Assembly (NCBI GenBank): GCA_045617725.1
Contig: JAZLJD010000054.1
Location: 21,285-85,284 of the forward strand
Source of the DNA: JAZLJD01 sp045617725
GTDB lineage: Bacteria; Bacillota; Clostridia; Lachnospirales; Lachnospiraceae
Length of the DNA stretch: 64,000 nt
Direction of reading: 5' to 3'
The stretch's first letter is position 1, and each line of letters begins with the position of its first letter. Positions 43,059 to 52,628 of this stretch are shown in pieces. The notes under the pieces are model-generated. The model searched no databases, was not told where the DNA came from, and saw only the letters and a list, made by a program, of their open reading frames with translations. The position numbers and the translations under genes are program-made.

Positions 43059-43116
43059 ATCTTTTGTACTTTGTTTTTTGCATAAACATAAGAAATAAAA
43101 ATTTAGGAGGATCAAC

Positions 43117-43623
43117 ATGGCACAGGTTGGAATTATCATGGGCAGCGATTCGGATATGCCTATCATGGCCAAGGCAGCAGAGGTTTTGGAGGAGCTTAAC
43201 ATTGATTTTGATATGACGATTATCTCCGCACATCGTGAGCCGGATATCTTTTATGACTGGGCGCACGCAGCAGAGGCCAGAGGATATAAGGTCATCATTG
43301 CAGGAGCAGGTATGGCAGCACATCTGCCCGGCATGTGTGCAGCAATTGTTCCCATGCCCGTTATCGGTATTCCGATGCATACCACATCTTTGGGAGGCCG
43401 TGATTCTCTTTATTCCATCGTTCAGATGCCCTCCGGCATTCCGGTTGCTACCGTAGCAATCAACGGCGGTGCCAATGCAGGCATTCTGGCAGCCAAGATT
43501 CTGGCAGTTTCGGACAGCGAGCTTGCGAGCCGCTTAAAGAGCTACACCGAGCGTTTGAAAGAGAGCGTTCAGAAGAAGGATGCTCATCTTAAGGCAGTTG
43601 GATATAAAAATTACAATAAATAA
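43117..43623 (+). CDS. purE: N5-carboxyaminoimidazole ribonucleotide mutase
   Basis: A 168-residue PurE. It has the N-terminal substrate loop IIMGSDSDMPIM, SAHREPD near 45-51, IIAGAGMAAHLPG and GIPMHTTSLGG. It moves the carboxyl group of N5-CAIR to give CAIR in purine synthesis, or uses CO2 directly in some forms. TTTAGGAGG precedes the ATG. It is first of four pur genes here. purK is not among them, so either a CO2-using PurE or a distant purK is implied. Confidence 0.95.
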   Translation: MAQVGIIMGSDSDMPIMAKAAEVLEELNIDFDMTIISAHREPDIFYDWAHAAEARGYKVIIAGAGMAAHLPGMCAAIVPMPVIGIPMHTTSLGGRDSLYSIVQMPSGIPVATVAINGGANAGILAAKILAVSDSELASRLKSYTERLKESVQKKDAHLKAVGYKNYNK

Positions 43624-43644
43624 ATCAGAAATGAGGACAGTAAA

Positions 43645-44676
43645 ATGGCACTGGATTACAAGACAGCCGGCGTAGATATTGAGGCCGGTTACAAATCGGT
43701 TGAACTGATGAAAGCAAGTATTAAAGGCACCATGCGTCCCGAGGTTTTGGGCGGCATCGGCGGCTTCTCCGGAGCATTCTCCATGGAGAAATTCAAGAGC
43801 ATGGAGGATCCTGTTCTCCTTTCGGGTACGGACGGATGCGGCACCAAGGTAAAGCTCGCTTTCCTTATGGACAAGCATGACACCATTGGAATCGATGCGG
43901 TTGCCATGTGTGTCAATGACGTTGTTTGTGCCGGCGGCGAGCCCTTATTCTTCCTTGACTACATTGCCTGCGGCAAAAACTATCCCGAGAAGATTGCTAC
44001 GATTGTCAGCGGTGTTGCCGAGGGCTGCAAGCAGTCCGGTTGTGCGCTGGTAGGCGGTGAGACCGCAGAGCATCCGGGACTTATGCCGGAAGACGAGTAT
44101 GATATTGCAGGCTTTTGCGTCGGTGTGGTAAACCGCAAGGATATTATCGACGGAAGTACCTTAAAGGCCGGCGACGTACTGATCGGTATGGCATCCTCCG
44201 GTGTTCACTCCAATGGTTTTTCGCTCGTGCGTAAGGTATTTGAGATGAGTAAGGAGAGCCTTGCTACCTACTATGACAGCTTGGGACAGACACTGGGCGA
44301 GGCCCTGATTGCTCCGACCAGGATTTATGTGAAGGCACTTAAGGCCATTCGCGATGCGGGTGTTACGGTTAAGGCCTGCTCCCACATCACCGGCGGTGGT
44401 TTCTATGAGAATATTCCCCGTATGCTTCCCGAAGGCAAGAAGGCAGTTATTAAGCTGGATTCCTACGAGGTTCCTGCAATCTTTAAGCTGATTGCCCGGG
44501 AAGGCGGCATCGAGAAGGAAATGATGTACAACACCTTTAACATGGGTATCGGTATGCTTCTTGCAGTCAATAAAGAGGATGTCGATGCGACCGTTGCAGC
44601 CATTAAGGCAGCAGGCGAGACTCCTTATGTTATGGGTACCGTGGAAGACGGCAATAAAGGAATTGAACTTATTTAG
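43645..44676 (+). CDS. purM: Phosphoribosylformylglycinamidine cyclo-ligase (AIR synthetase)
   Basis: A 343-residue PurM that closes FGAM to AIR using ATP. Landmarks are the N-terminal YKTAGVDIEAGYKSVELMK, LLSGTDGCGTKVKLAF near 65-80, AVAMCVNDVVCAGGEPLFFLDY, GGETAEHPGLMPEDEYDIAGFCVG, and HITGGGFYENIPRMLP. The length is normal. It starts 21 bases after purE. Its product is the substrate entering the carboxylation steps that PurE completes. Confidence 0.96.
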   Translation: MALDYKTAGVDIEAGYKSVELMKASIKGTMRPEVLGGIGGFSGAFSMEKFKSMEDPVLLSGTDGCGTKVKLAFLMDKHDTIGIDAVAMCVNDVVCAGGEPLFFLDYIACGKNYPEKIATIVSGVAEGCKQSGCALVGGETAEHPGLMPEDEYDIAGFCVGVVNRKDIIDGSTLKAGDVLIGMASSGVHSNGFSLVRKVFEMSKESLATYYDSLGQTLGEALIAPTRIYVKALKAIRDAGVTVKACSHITGGGFYENIPRMLPEGKKAVIKLDSYEVPAIFKLIAREGGIEKEMMYNTFNMGIGMLLAVNKEDVDATVAAIKAAGETPYVMGTVEDGNKGIELI

Positions 44677-44688
44677 CGGAGGACTGTG

Positions 44689-45279
44689 ATGAAGATCATC
44701 GTTTGTGTTTCCGGCGGCGGTACGAACCTGCAGGCCATTATTGACGGAATCGGTGCAGGTACCATCCGCAACACGGAGATTGTACGTGTTATCAGTAACA
44801 ATGCCGATGCGTATGCACTTACCAGAGCTCGCAACGCAGGAATTGAGGCAGTATGCATTTCCCCGAAATCCTATGTCACCAGAGAAGAATTCAATGAAGC
44901 TCTTTTGGCAGGCGTCCGGGAAGCCGGTCCCGACCTTGTTGTGCTGGCAGGCTTCCTTGTAAATATTCCGCCCAAGATGGTTGAGGCTTACAAGGGTCGC
45001 ATCATCAATATTCATCCCAGCCTGATTCCCTCCTTCTGCGGCAAGGGATACTACGGTCTCAAGGTTCATGAGGCTGCACTTGCACGCGGCGTGAAGGTTA
45101 CGGGCGCTACGGTTCACTTTGTGGATGAGGGAACGGATACAGGACCGATTATCCGCCAAAAAGCAGTTGAAGTCATGGAGGGTGATACTCCGGAAGCCCT
45201 GCAAAAGCGTGTTATGGAGCAGGCGGAGTGGATTATCCTTCCCGAAGCAATTGACTATCTGGCTACACACAAGTTTTAA
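44689..45279 (+). CDS. purN: Phosphoribosylglycinamide formyltransferase
   Basis: A 196-residue folate-dependent GAR transformylase. It shows CVSGGGTNLQAIID near 6-20, LAGFLVNIPPKMVEAYKGRIINIHPSLIPSFCGKGYYG with catalytic Asn and His, and HFVDEGTDTGPII with the catalytic Asp. GGAGG lies six bases before the ATG, and a GTG immediately before it is in frame but less well placed. It needs 10-formyl-tetrahydrofolate, so it is linked to folate metabolism, for which folC is nearby. Confidence 0.95.
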   Translation: MKIIVCVSGGGTNLQAIIDGIGAGTIRNTEIVRVISNNADAYALTRARNAGIEAVCISPKSYVTREEFNEALLAGVREAGPDLVVLAGFLVNIPPKMVEAYKGRIINIHPSLIPSFCGKGYYGLKVHEAALARGVKVTGATVHFVDEGTDTGPIIRQKAVEVMEGDTPEALQKRVMEQAEWIILPEAIDYLATHKF

Positions 45280-45294
45280 CATAATGGAGGCAGT

Positions 45295-46566
45295 ATGAAC
45301 GTATTAATCGTTGGCAGTGGAGGCCGCGAGCATGCTATTTTAAAGAGCGTACTCAAGAGCCCCAGAGTAAGTAAAGTATATTGCGCACCCGGTAATGCCG
45401 GAATTCAGAGAGAAGCTGAATGCGTTCCCATTAAGGCGATGGAATTTGAGAAGCTTGCGGATTTCGCCCAGTCTCATAACATCGGGCTTACCATCATCGG
45501 TATGGACGATCCCCTGGTAGGCGGTATTGTGGATGTATTCGAAAGCCGTGGATTACGTGTATTCGGACCTCGTAAGAATGCAGCCATTTTGGAAGGAAGC
45601 AAGGCTTTCTCCAAGGACCTTATGAAGAAATACGGTATTCCTACCGCTGCTTATGAGAATTTCGACGATGCGGAAGCAGCAATCGAATACTTAAAGACAG
45701 CCAGCTTCCCGATTGTATTAAAGGCGGATGGTCTGGCACTCGGCAAGGGTGTTTTGATTTGCAACAACTATGAGGAGGCCGAGGAAGGAGTTCGTTCCAT
45801 CATGCTCGACAAGCAGTTCGGCAGTGCCGGAAACCGCATGGTCATTGAGGAATTCATGACCGGACGTGAGGTATCCGTTTTGTCCTTTGTAGATGGAAAG
45901 ACGATTCGTATCATGTCCAGCGCGCAGGATCACAAGCGTGCGGGCGACGGGGATACAGGCCTCAATACAGGCGGTATGGGTAACTTTTCTCCCAGCCCGT
46001 TCTACACGGAGGAGGTTGATGAATTCTGTCAGAGATTCATCTATCAGGCTACGGTGGATGCCATGGCTCAGGAAGGCCGTCCCTTTAAGGGAGTTATTTT
46101 CTTTGGCCTTATGCTGACCCCGAAGGGTCCCCGTGTTCTGGAATATAACGCCCGCTTCGGCGATCCCGAGGCCCAGGTAGTTCTTCCCCGTATGAAGAAT
46201 GACATTATCGATGTTATGGAAGCCTGCATCGACGGACGCCTTTCCGAAATCAACCTTGAATTCGAGGACAATGCGGCAGTATGTGTAGTCCTGGCAAGCA
46301 AGGGTTATCCGGTGGCTTACGAGAAGGGCTTTGAAATTAAAGGCTATGAGGCCTTTGATGACAAAGAGGATTACTTCTGCTTCCATGCGGGAACCGCTAT
46401 GAAGGACGGAAAGATTGTTACAAACGGTGGCCGTGTTCTGGGCGTTACCGCTCTGGGTGATACCCTCAAGGAAGCACGTAAGAAGGCTTATGAGGCTACG
46501 GAATGGGTTACCTTTGAGAATAAATATATGCGTCATGATATAGGTAAAGCAATTGATGAAGCCTAA
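45295..46566 (+). CDS. purD: Phosphoribosylamine-glycine ligase
   Basis: A 423-residue ATP-grasp enzyme making GAR from phosphoribosylamine and glycine. It has NVLIVGSGGREHAI at the N-terminus, FGPRKNAAILEGSKAFSKDLM, the ATP-grasp loop VLKADGLALGKGVL, SSAQDHKRAGDGDTGLNTGGMG, and the magnesium site EYNARFGDPEAQVVLP. The length is normal. The product feeds PurN. AATGGAGG precedes the start. The order purE-purM-purN-purD is a partial operon, without the F, Q, L, S and H genes. Confidence 0.96.
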   Translation: MNVLIVGSGGREHAILKSVLKSPRVSKVYCAPGNAGIQREAECVPIKAMEFEKLADFAQSHNIGLTIIGMDDPLVGGIVDVFESRGLRVFGPRKNAAILEGSKAFSKDLMKKYGIPTAAYENFDDAEAAIEYLKTASFPIVLKADGLALGKGVLICNNYEEAEEGVRSIMLDKQFGSAGNRMVIEEFMTGREVSVLSFVDGKTIRIMSSAQDHKRAGDGDTGLNTGGMGNFSPSPFYTEEVDEFCQRFIYQATVDAMAQEGRPFKGVIFFGLMLTPKGPRVLEYNARFGDPEAQVVLPRMKNDIIDVMEACIDGRLSEINLEFEDNAAVCVVLASKGYPVAYEKGFEIKGYEAFDDKEDYFCFHAGTAMKDGKIVTNGGRVLGVTALGDTLKEARKKAYEATEWVTFENKYMRHDIGKAIDEA

Positions 46567-46578
46567 GGGGGATTCAGA

Positions 46579-48351
46579 ATGAAGAAGGTAAAAAGCATTA
46601 TCATGGGTTCGTTGGCAGTCGCCATGGTTGCATTGTTTTTGGCGATGCCGTGTCTTACGGCCCGTGCAATTGAATATGGGCAGACGACCACAAACCGTGT
46701 CAGAGTGCGTGCAAGCAGCTCCACCGATGCGGATATCGTGGTAGTCATCGAAACACCCAGCCGGGTTCAAATCGATGAGTCGGTTACGGGTGCGGACGGC
46801 AAGACCTGGTACAAGGTTTTATATGACGGCCAGTCCGGATATATTCGCAGCGACCTCGTTCAGAAGGGCTGGACGCTGTACATCAACAAAGACGCCGTGC
46901 GTATTCGTGGCGGCGCAGGAACCACTTACAACATCGTGGCTACGGTTTCGAGCGGAATTAAGTTCAACGTTTCGGCGCAACAAAACGATGCGGACGGCAA
47001 GGTTTGGTATTACGGAAGCCTGACTCATGAGGGTCAGACGGTACAGGGCTTTGTACGCTCCGATATGCTCTCCGAGACCAAACCGGCTACAACTCCCGTT
47101 ACGACGACGATTCCGGGAACCCAAAAGGTTACTCCGTCTCCTTCGCCCAGCGTGGAGGTGACGACGGAACCGGAGCCTTCCGAGGAACCCGAGGTTGTTC
47201 CGGAGCCCAGTACGGCTCCCACAACGGCCCCTTCAAAGGAGCCTGTTCCCGAAGCAACACCGGCTCCCAAGATTACCATCATGGACCCTGTAGGGGAGCC
47301 TTACGTACCGGAAGGCTTCGAGGAGAAGATGGTTTCCACAGGCAATGAGCAGTTCATTAAAGCCTGGCAGTACGGCCAGTTCTTCCTTGTTTATGCAAGC
47401 GAGGACGGCGGACAGACTGCCGGCTGGTATATGTATGATTCCGTAACAAGAAACTATCAGAAGTATGTGTATGCGGACAAACCTGCCGGACATCAGGTAG
47501 TAGGCAAGTCCTCCGGCGGCAAGACCGTAGCTATCGTGATTTTGATCGCCTTATTGGTGATCGCTGTTGTTGCAGCCGCACTGCTTTGGCTGCGTATGCA
47601 GTCCTATCGGGAAATGCTGGAAGATACCGATGACGATGAGGAGGAAGAGAAGCCTCGCACAAAGCGCGAGAAAGAGGAGGAACCGCTCCTTCGCCGCTCT
47701 GAACCCGTACATGCGTCCGTTCGTACAGGTACACCGCGTGATTTACTCGAAAGCGGCAGTGTATCGCATGAACCGGTTCGCCGTGCACCGCAGGAGAAAC
47801 CGGCCTCCATTCGTAATCGCAGCGAGCTTGCACCTACAATTTCCGTTGCCGAAAAGGAACCGACTTCCCCCGCCCGTGAGACCGATCCCGATCTTTTGCG
47901 AGAGGAACTTCGTGCTGCCGAGGCCGTTCGTGCATACGAGGAAGCCAAGGCTGCCAGAGAACCCTACCGCAGCGGATTCTCTTTTGCGACTACTCGGGAG
48001 GAAACGGAATCTGTTTCCGCATCCGAAACGCCTTCGCCGGCAGAAATCCTTGCTGCAGCGGAAGCCTCCCGTGCACAGGAGGATGAGATGGCCAGAATTA
48101 CGGCCACTGCCCGTGAAGTAGAGCGTGAATACCAGGAAAGAAGAGCTTCTGTTTCCGAGGAACTGAAACCGGAGGATTTTGAGCCCATCTCGGTCAAGGC
48201 AGAAGACCGTTACGTAGAGGAAGCTCCCCTCGAGGAGATTACTTTTAACCTGGATGGCGATGATGCAGCTTCATCCGATGCGACCTCCTCGGATGCTCCG
48301 AAGAATGTTCCGATTGATACCGATGATGATTTTGAGATTTTGGATATTTAG
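46579..48351 (+). CDS. Exported double SH3-domain protein with membrane helix and long acidic cytoplasmic tail
   Basis: A 590-residue protein. A signal peptide (cut near ARAIE) is followed by two bacterial SH3 domains, about 33-95 (NRVRVRASSSTDADIV, GQSGYIRSDL) and 96-160 (DAVRIRGGAGTTYNIV, VQGFVRSDML). A P/T/E-rich wall-spanning linker spans 165-235, then a small domain with WQYGQFFLVYASEDGGQTAGWYMYD. A membrane helix lies near 315-335 (VAIVILIALLVIAVVAAALLWL). About 250 residues of charged, acidic, probably disordered sequence follow. It could link peptidoglycan to cytoplasmic partners. It lies 12 bases after purD. Confidence 0.8.
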   Translation: MKKVKSIIMGSLAVAMVALFLAMPCLTARAIEYGQTTTNRVRVRASSSTDADIVVVIETPSRVQIDESVTGADGKTWYKVLYDGQSGYIRSDLVQKGWTLYINKDAVRIRGGAGTTYNIVATVSSGIKFNVSAQQNDADGKVWYYGSLTHEGQTVQGFVRSDMLSETKPATTPVTTTIPGTQKVTPSPSPSVEVTTEPEPSEEPEVVPEPSTAPTTAPSKEPVPEATPAPKITIMDPVGEPYVPEGFEEKMVSTGNEQFIKAWQYGQFFLVYASEDGGQTAGWYMYDSVTRNYQKYVYADKPAGHQVVGKSSGGKTVAIVILIALLVIAVVAAALLWLRMQSYREMLEDTDDDEEEEKPRTKREKEEEPLLRRSEPVHASVRTGTPRDLLESGSVSHEPVRRAPQEKPASIRNRSELAPTISVAEKEPTSPARETDPDLLREELRAAEAVRAYEEAKAAREPYRSGFSFATTREETESVSASETPSPAEILAAAEASRAQEDEMARITATAREVEREYQERRASVSEELKPEDFEPISVKAEDRYVEEAPLEEITFNLDGDDAASSDATSSDAPKNVPIDTDDDFEILDI

Positions 48352-48360
48352 TGATATAAT
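48332..48360 (+). promoter_or_regulatory. Promoter of the DUF4867-like gene, inside the previous coding end
   Basis: TTGAGA and TATAAT are 17 bases apart. The -35 box lies within the last codons of the SH3 protein gene. Confidence 0.68.
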
Positions 48361-48404
48361 GTAGTTAATTTGCGGGTTACCGCTTAATGAGAGGAGATAT
48401 TTCC

Positions 48405-49034
48405 ATGAAGATTTATTCTGTTTACGATCCTGAATTCAAGGCTTACGGCAAGGTATTGGAAGGATACAATACCGAGGAACTTGTAGCTGCAATGAACAAG
48501 ATTGCACTTCCTGCCGAGGGAGTTTCCTATGAGCCGGGCATTGCTTCCTTAGAGGCTTGCTCCATTTACAAACAGTTTTCCGATAATGCTTACGGCGGAA
48601 TGCCGGTAGAACTTGGTATGTGCTGGGGTCACAACACGAAGTTGAACTGCCTTGAGTACCATCGCGACAGCGAGCTCAACATCGGCACCGGCGATTTCGT
48701 ATTGCTTTTGGCACTGGAATCCGAACTCACAGATGGCAAGCTTGACACCTCCTGTGTTAAGGCTTTCCGTGCTCCTGCCGGTGCAGTTGTAGAAGTTTAC
48801 GCAACCACGCTTCACTACGCTCCCTGCCATGTGGATGCAGCAGCAGGCTTCCGCGTAGCTGTAGTTCTTCCTAAGGGAACCAACGACGGTTGCCCCGATT
48901 TCACTCCGATTACCGCAGAAGACAAACTACTCTGGGCTCGCAATAAGTGGCTTGTAGCACATGCAGAGTCTTCCGAGGCTTCTCAGGGTGCATTTGTGGG
49001 TCTGATCGGCGAGAACATCGACATCGCACAGTAG
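48405..49034 (+). CDS. DUF4867-like cupin-type protein
   Basis: A 209-residue cytoplasmic protein with no signal peptide. It shows LGMCWGHNTKLNCLEYHRDSELNIGTGDFVLLLAL and AGAVVEVYATTLHYAPCHVDAAAGFRVAVVLP, a double-stranded beta-helix pattern with histidines that could hold metal. I associate this with the DUF4867 family, often found near sugar-metabolism genes, but its activity is unknown. GAGGAGA lies seven bases before the chosen ATG. An in-frame ATG six codons upstream is worse placed. It has its own promoter. Confidence 0.75.
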   Translation: MKIYSVYDPEFKAYGKVLEGYNTEELVAAMNKIALPAEGVSYEPGIASLEACSIYKQFSDNAYGGMPVELGMCWGHNTKLNCLEYHRDSELNIGTGDFVLLLALESELTDGKLDTSCVKAFRAPAGAVVEVYATTLHYAPCHVDAAAGFRVAVVLPKGTNDGCPDFTPITAEDKLLWARNKWLVAHAESSEASQGAFVGLIGENIDIAQ

Positions 49035-49099
49035 GCATGAACCTCATAAAAGTGGGTGGAAATAGTAAATAGAAATTCATATACGAAAGGAACAAATCT

Positions 49100-50791
49100 A
49101 TGAAAAAAATACTGAGATCCATCTGTGTGGTGATGCTATCCTTTGCAATAGCATTTGTATCCATACAGCCCACTTTCGCTGCTGATTATCGCTTATATGT
49201 GGTTCAGCGTGGCGATACTATGAACAAAATCGCAAGAGCAAATGGCATGCGTGTTGGAGAATTAAGAGCCATAAATCCCGGTGTCAGGAACATCAACAGG
49301 ATTTATGTCGGACAGCAGCTTAATATTTCACTCAGGGCCTTATCAGAGAAGGATAAAGCGTTGCTCCAATCCATGTTTGATGCTGATTTCTATGCGAAAG
49401 AGAATCCGGATGTCGTAGAGATCTACGGAGATACAGAAGACCGATTATTTGCACACTTTATCGAATATGGTCTTTGGGAAACAAGACAACCGAATGAGGA
49501 CTTCAATGTAAATGCTTATGCATCTGCGTATGATGACCTTCGTAGAGCCTTTGGTGATGATGTAATGGCTTATTACAGACATTATGATGAAAAGGGCAAG
49601 GCAGAAGGCAGGGACATTACCACTATTGAGAAGGCACTTACTGTAGTAGAAGCTGTAAAGAGTGTTTCTCCTCTTAATAAGGCCGGTTCCGAAGAGACTA
49701 TGTATGATACGATTATTGCGAAGCGGAAGCCGGTCGTTCAGACCAAATCAGCCCCGGTAATCGATAATACACCCGCTGTACCTGCTATTGAAATCTGGGC
49801 GGAGAGTGTTATAAATGCTTACACCAAGGCAGTCAAAGATTATGCACAAGTTCTTGATAGTATTGATGGTGGCGAGAGAGTTTCGACGCTGGAATCGTCT
49901 TTGGCCGGTGTTCAGGCCGGAAGGTACTTTAGAATACTTGAATTGGTTAGACGAGACTTGGATGAAGATGCTCCTGAGTTAATCAACCAATATGAGGATA
50001 AAGAGACTGAGATTAGTAATGCGCAAGACGTTTTTCGTGAGAAACGTAAAAACTATTCCATCACAGCTCTTACCGAAAAGTTTTTATCTTTCCCCGAAGG
50101 AATGAGTTTTTATAACTATGGTATGGCCAATACGCCTCGTAGAGAAACTTTCGAAGCAGCTTATGAAGAAGAACTTGCGGCTTGGAGAGCAATGCGTGCT
50201 GCGCAGAATTTCACATACGAAGGACAGATAGATGAGTATGGAAAGATCGGCGTATACGGAATCACTTCTATAGAAAGCTTTGTTGAAAATGCGAAGGAAA
50301 GCTGGCAATCAGTAGAACCTGAGATTCAAACTTATGTAGCGGCAGCAAACAACGCTTATGCGGTAGCATGTGAGGCATATCTGAGCAGCGAGCCCCAATT
50401 GACTGATTCAAAATATGCACCTGCATTGTATGCTTCAGAGAACGAAGCTCTGGCCGCATATGATGCAGATCATAGGGACTGGGAAGAATCTGAACCCAGT
50501 TATCAAGCATATCTTGATGAGGGAGAGAATAATTACGCTACAGCTCATGCTGAATGGGCAGCAGATGAACCCAAGGCTGAGAAGTATTTCATTGCAGGAT
50601 ATGCGGATAATGTTGACGCAATGTTGGCAGAACTAACATGGATCGGATCAAATCCGAACCCGGAGTTCCCGGAGGACCGGTATATCGCAGCTTGTGAAGC
50701 CTTTGACGAGGAATGCATTGAAAGACTTAGGGCAATTGGTAAATATACTTTCGAAGTAGGATTATATGCAATGCAAGGCACAAAGAAATAA
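49100..50791 (+). CDS. Secreted LysM-domain protein
   Basis: A 563-residue exported protein. A signal peptide ends near TFAAD. A LysM peptidoglycan-binding domain follows at about 30-76 (LYVVQRGDTMNKIARANGM, LRAINPGVRN, IYVGQQLNI). At 85-175 is an ADFYAKENPDVVEIYGD and HFIEYGLWETRQPNEDF pattern, a repeat that I have seen in clostridial surface proteins. The remaining 380 residues are helical, rich in A, E and Y, with repeated short motifs of the type AAYDADHRDWEESEPSYQAY. The function is unknown, probably wall-associated. The IS element lies directly downstream. Confidence 0.82.
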   Translation: MKKILRSICVVMLSFAIAFVSIQPTFAADYRLYVVQRGDTMNKIARANGMRVGELRAINPGVRNINRIYVGQQLNISLRALSEKDKALLQSMFDADFYAKENPDVVEIYGDTEDRLFAHFIEYGLWETRQPNEDFNVNAYASAYDDLRRAFGDDVMAYYRHYDEKGKAEGRDITTIEKALTVVEAVKSVSPLNKAGSEETMYDTIIAKRKPVVQTKSAPVIDNTPAVPAIEIWAESVINAYTKAVKDYAQVLDSIDGGERVSTLESSLAGVQAGRYFRILELVRRDLDEDAPELINQYEDKETEISNAQDVFREKRKNYSITALTEKFLSFPEGMSFYNYGMANTPRRETFEAAYEEELAAWRAMRAAQNFTYEGQIDEYGKIGVYGITSIESFVENAKESWQSVEPEIQTYVAAANNAYAVACEAYLSSEPQLTDSKYAPALYASENEALAAYDADHRDWEESEPSYQAYLDEGENNYATAHAEWAADEPKAEKYFIAGYADNVDAMLAELTWIGSNPNPEFPEDRYIAACEAFDEECIERLRAIGKYTFEVGLYAMQGTKK

Positions 50792-50812
50792 ATAGAGTAT
50801 TGATGTACATGA

Positions 50813-52542
50813 AGGGGCTGTGAAAAAACGCAGCCCATAAAAAAAGAAGGACCGATGGTTCAGAAGTGAGCCACTGGTCCTTCTCTTTGTGTTATAATTA
50901 ACTTGCACATGATTAATAATAACAAGCTTAATTCTAATTCAAAACAAGGATTTTTGCCACTGTTTATTTCAGATTGTTTGGATCTTTTAGACCCTGTCTT
51001 CACATTTGACCAATTCATGGAGGGAATAGACTTAAATAAGTATCTGAAAAATGTTCCTGAACACATCACGGGAAGAATCAGATATAATCCGGTCAACATG
51101 CTGAAAACGGTGCTCTTCGGATTCATGACAAGTGGCTACTGCTCTTTACGTGAACTTGAAGACAGCTGCAAGGTTAATCTCAGGTTCATGTATCTTATGG
51201 ACCGTCAGACACCGTCATACAGAACCTTCGGTTACTTCATTAACGAGATTCTTCAGGATTCCATCGAACAGATCTTTTACGATATCAATCAGGCTATCTT
51301 TGAGGAAGAACATGTGGATTTACAACATATCTACATAGATGGCTCAAAGTTTGAGGCCAACGCAAACAAGTATACCTGGGTGTGGAAAAAGGCAACTGAA
51401 AAATCAAGATATCGACTTTACGATAAGATAACAGTGCTTTTGGAACAGATAAACAAAAACCTTGTATGGAGCGGCGTGAAGATTGCTACCAATACGGAAT
51501 ACGTACCCGACTATCTGTCTGAGATTGCTGCAAAGTATGCGGAACTTTGGACGCTTGATGAGGCTTCTTTTGTTACCGGAAAGGGACATCATAAGTCTGT
51601 TCAGCAGAGACAGTATGAGTTATTACTGGAATACAGGGACAAACTTGAAGAATACATTGAAAAGATTGACACCTGCGGATCCGAAAGAAACAGTTACTCC
51701 AAGACCGACAGAGATGCCACCTTTATGAGGATCAAGACCGATTACATGGGAAATGACCAGCTTCTTCCATCATACAATGTACAGATAGGTGTTGCAGATG
51801 AATATATAGCTGTAGTAGATGTAAACCACTATAGGTCAGATATGGACTGCTTTGTTCCGCTGATGGAAACATTCAATAAGCATTATGGTTTCTATCCCAG
51901 GTATCCTGTTGCAGATGCAGGCTACGGATCTTACAACAACTATATTTATTGTGAGCATCATGGCATGGAAAAGTATATGAAGTTTACTATGTTCAAGAAA
52001 GAAACAACCGACGAGAAATTTCACAACGATCCATTTAGAGCAGTGAACTTCCCTATTGATTCTGACGGAATAATGAGATGTCCAAACGGAAAGGCATTCA
52101 ACTTCCTTTACCGTAAGCATGTGTATGGCAACCAGTATGGACGACAGGAAGAGGTTTATCAGTGCGAAGACTGCAGTGGATGCCCTTACGCAGAGAAATG
52201 CAAAAAGAGTGAAGGCAACAGAACCATCAGCGTAAACCAAGAGCTTACGGGAATGCATAAAGAGGTAATCGAGAACCTCGAGAGCATACAAGGGGCACTA
52301 CTCAGAATGAACAGATCCATTCAGGCTGAGGGTACCTTTGGCATCATGAAAAACGATCGCTGGTACAAAAGAATCGTCCGAAGAGGAATAGATTCCGTGA
52401 GATTAGAGGTTTTTCTGGTTTCTATAGGTCAGAATCTTTATAAATATCACAACAAAAAGAATAGAATTGAAAGAGCCGCATAAAAGATTCAAAGGATGAA
52501 GATATGGGGTAAGGGGAACTGTACGCTTATCCACAGCCAAAG
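50813..52542 (+). mobile_element. IS1182-family insertion sequence
   Basis: The left end GGCTGTGAAAAAACGCA and the inverted right end GGCTGTGGATAAGCGTA agree at about 13 of 17 positions, giving an element of about 1.73 kb around one transposase gene. Just inside the left end are two hairpins: GGGCTG to CAGCCC, and AAGGACC to GGTCCTT. Such structures can block transcription entering from outside. A TATAAT at 50893-50898 precedes the gene. No clear target duplication is visible. Confidence 0.8.
50909..52483 (+). CDS. IS1182-family transposase
   Basis: A 524-residue DDE transposase. The N-terminal half contains RIRYNPVNMLKTVLFGFMTSGYCSLRELEDSC, typical of IS1182 relatives. Candidate catalytic residues lie in YIDGSKFEANANKYTWVWKK, VADAGYGSYNNYIYCE, and IQAEGTFGIMKND with the terminal glutamate. 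A cysteine cluster (CEDCSGCPYAEKCKKSEGN) precedes the last block, as usual in this family. It is intact, without frameshift or early stop. The ATG has no strong ribosome binding site, and an in-frame TTG two codons earlier is possible. The element may still be active. Confidence 0.93.
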   Translation: MINNNKLNSNSKQGFLPLFISDCLDLLDPVFTFDQFMEGIDLNKYLKNVPEHITGRIRYNPVNMLKTVLFGFMTSGYCSLRELEDSCKVNLRFMYLMDRQTPSYRTFGYFINEILQDSIEQIFYDINQAIFEEEHVDLQHIYIDGSKFEANANKYTWVWKKATEKSRYRLYDKITVLLEQINKNLVWSGVKIATNTEYVPDYLSEIAAKYAELWTLDEASFVTGKGHHKSVQQRQYELLLEYRDKLEEYIEKIDTCGSERNSYSKTDRDATFMRIKTDYMGNDQLLPSYNVQIGVADEYIAVVDVNHYRSDMDCFVPLMETFNKHYGFYPRYPVADAGYGSYNNYIYCEHHGMEKYMKFTMFKKETTDEKFHNDPFRAVNFPIDSDGIMRCPNGKAFNFLYRKHVYGNQYGRQEEVYQCEDCSGCPYAEKCKKSEGNRTISVNQELTGMHKEVIENLESIQGALLRMNRSIQAEGTFGIMKNDRWYKRIVRRGIDSVRLEVFLVSIGQNLYKYHNKKNRIERAA

Positions 52543-52570
52543 AGTGAAAAGTGGCAACTTATACATAAGG

Positions 52571-52616
52571 CAAGGGCGCCTGAAAAAATGATTTCTCATT
52601 TTTTCACACGCCCTTG
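52571..52616 (-). terminator. Large inverted repeat, probable terminator of the minus-strand lipoprotein gene
   Basis: CAAGGGCG and CGCCCTTG pair as the outer stem, and GAAAAAATGA with TCATTTTTTC as the inner stem. It lies 12 bases after the lipoprotein stop and just outside the insertion sequence. Confidence 0.6.
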
Positions 52617-52628
52617 TTGTATGCGGTA

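Noticed and set aside
43051..43077. Weak hairpin AGTAC to GTACT with a following T run, as terminator of the M29 gene
   Set aside because: The stem is only five pairs with a long loop and overlaps the likely pur promoter.
45718..46770. Long open frame opposite purD (350 codons), and a similar one opposite purM-purN
   Set aside because: They mirror strongly biased coding sequence, lack ribosome binding sites and family features, and oppose genes whose identity is certain.
52571..52616. Alternative right end of the insertion sequence at the large inverted repeat (TTTTTTCACACGCCC)
   Set aside because: It matches the left end over the T/A run but not beyond. The match at 52524-52542 extends further inward and gives a normal length for the family. 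Some doubt remains.
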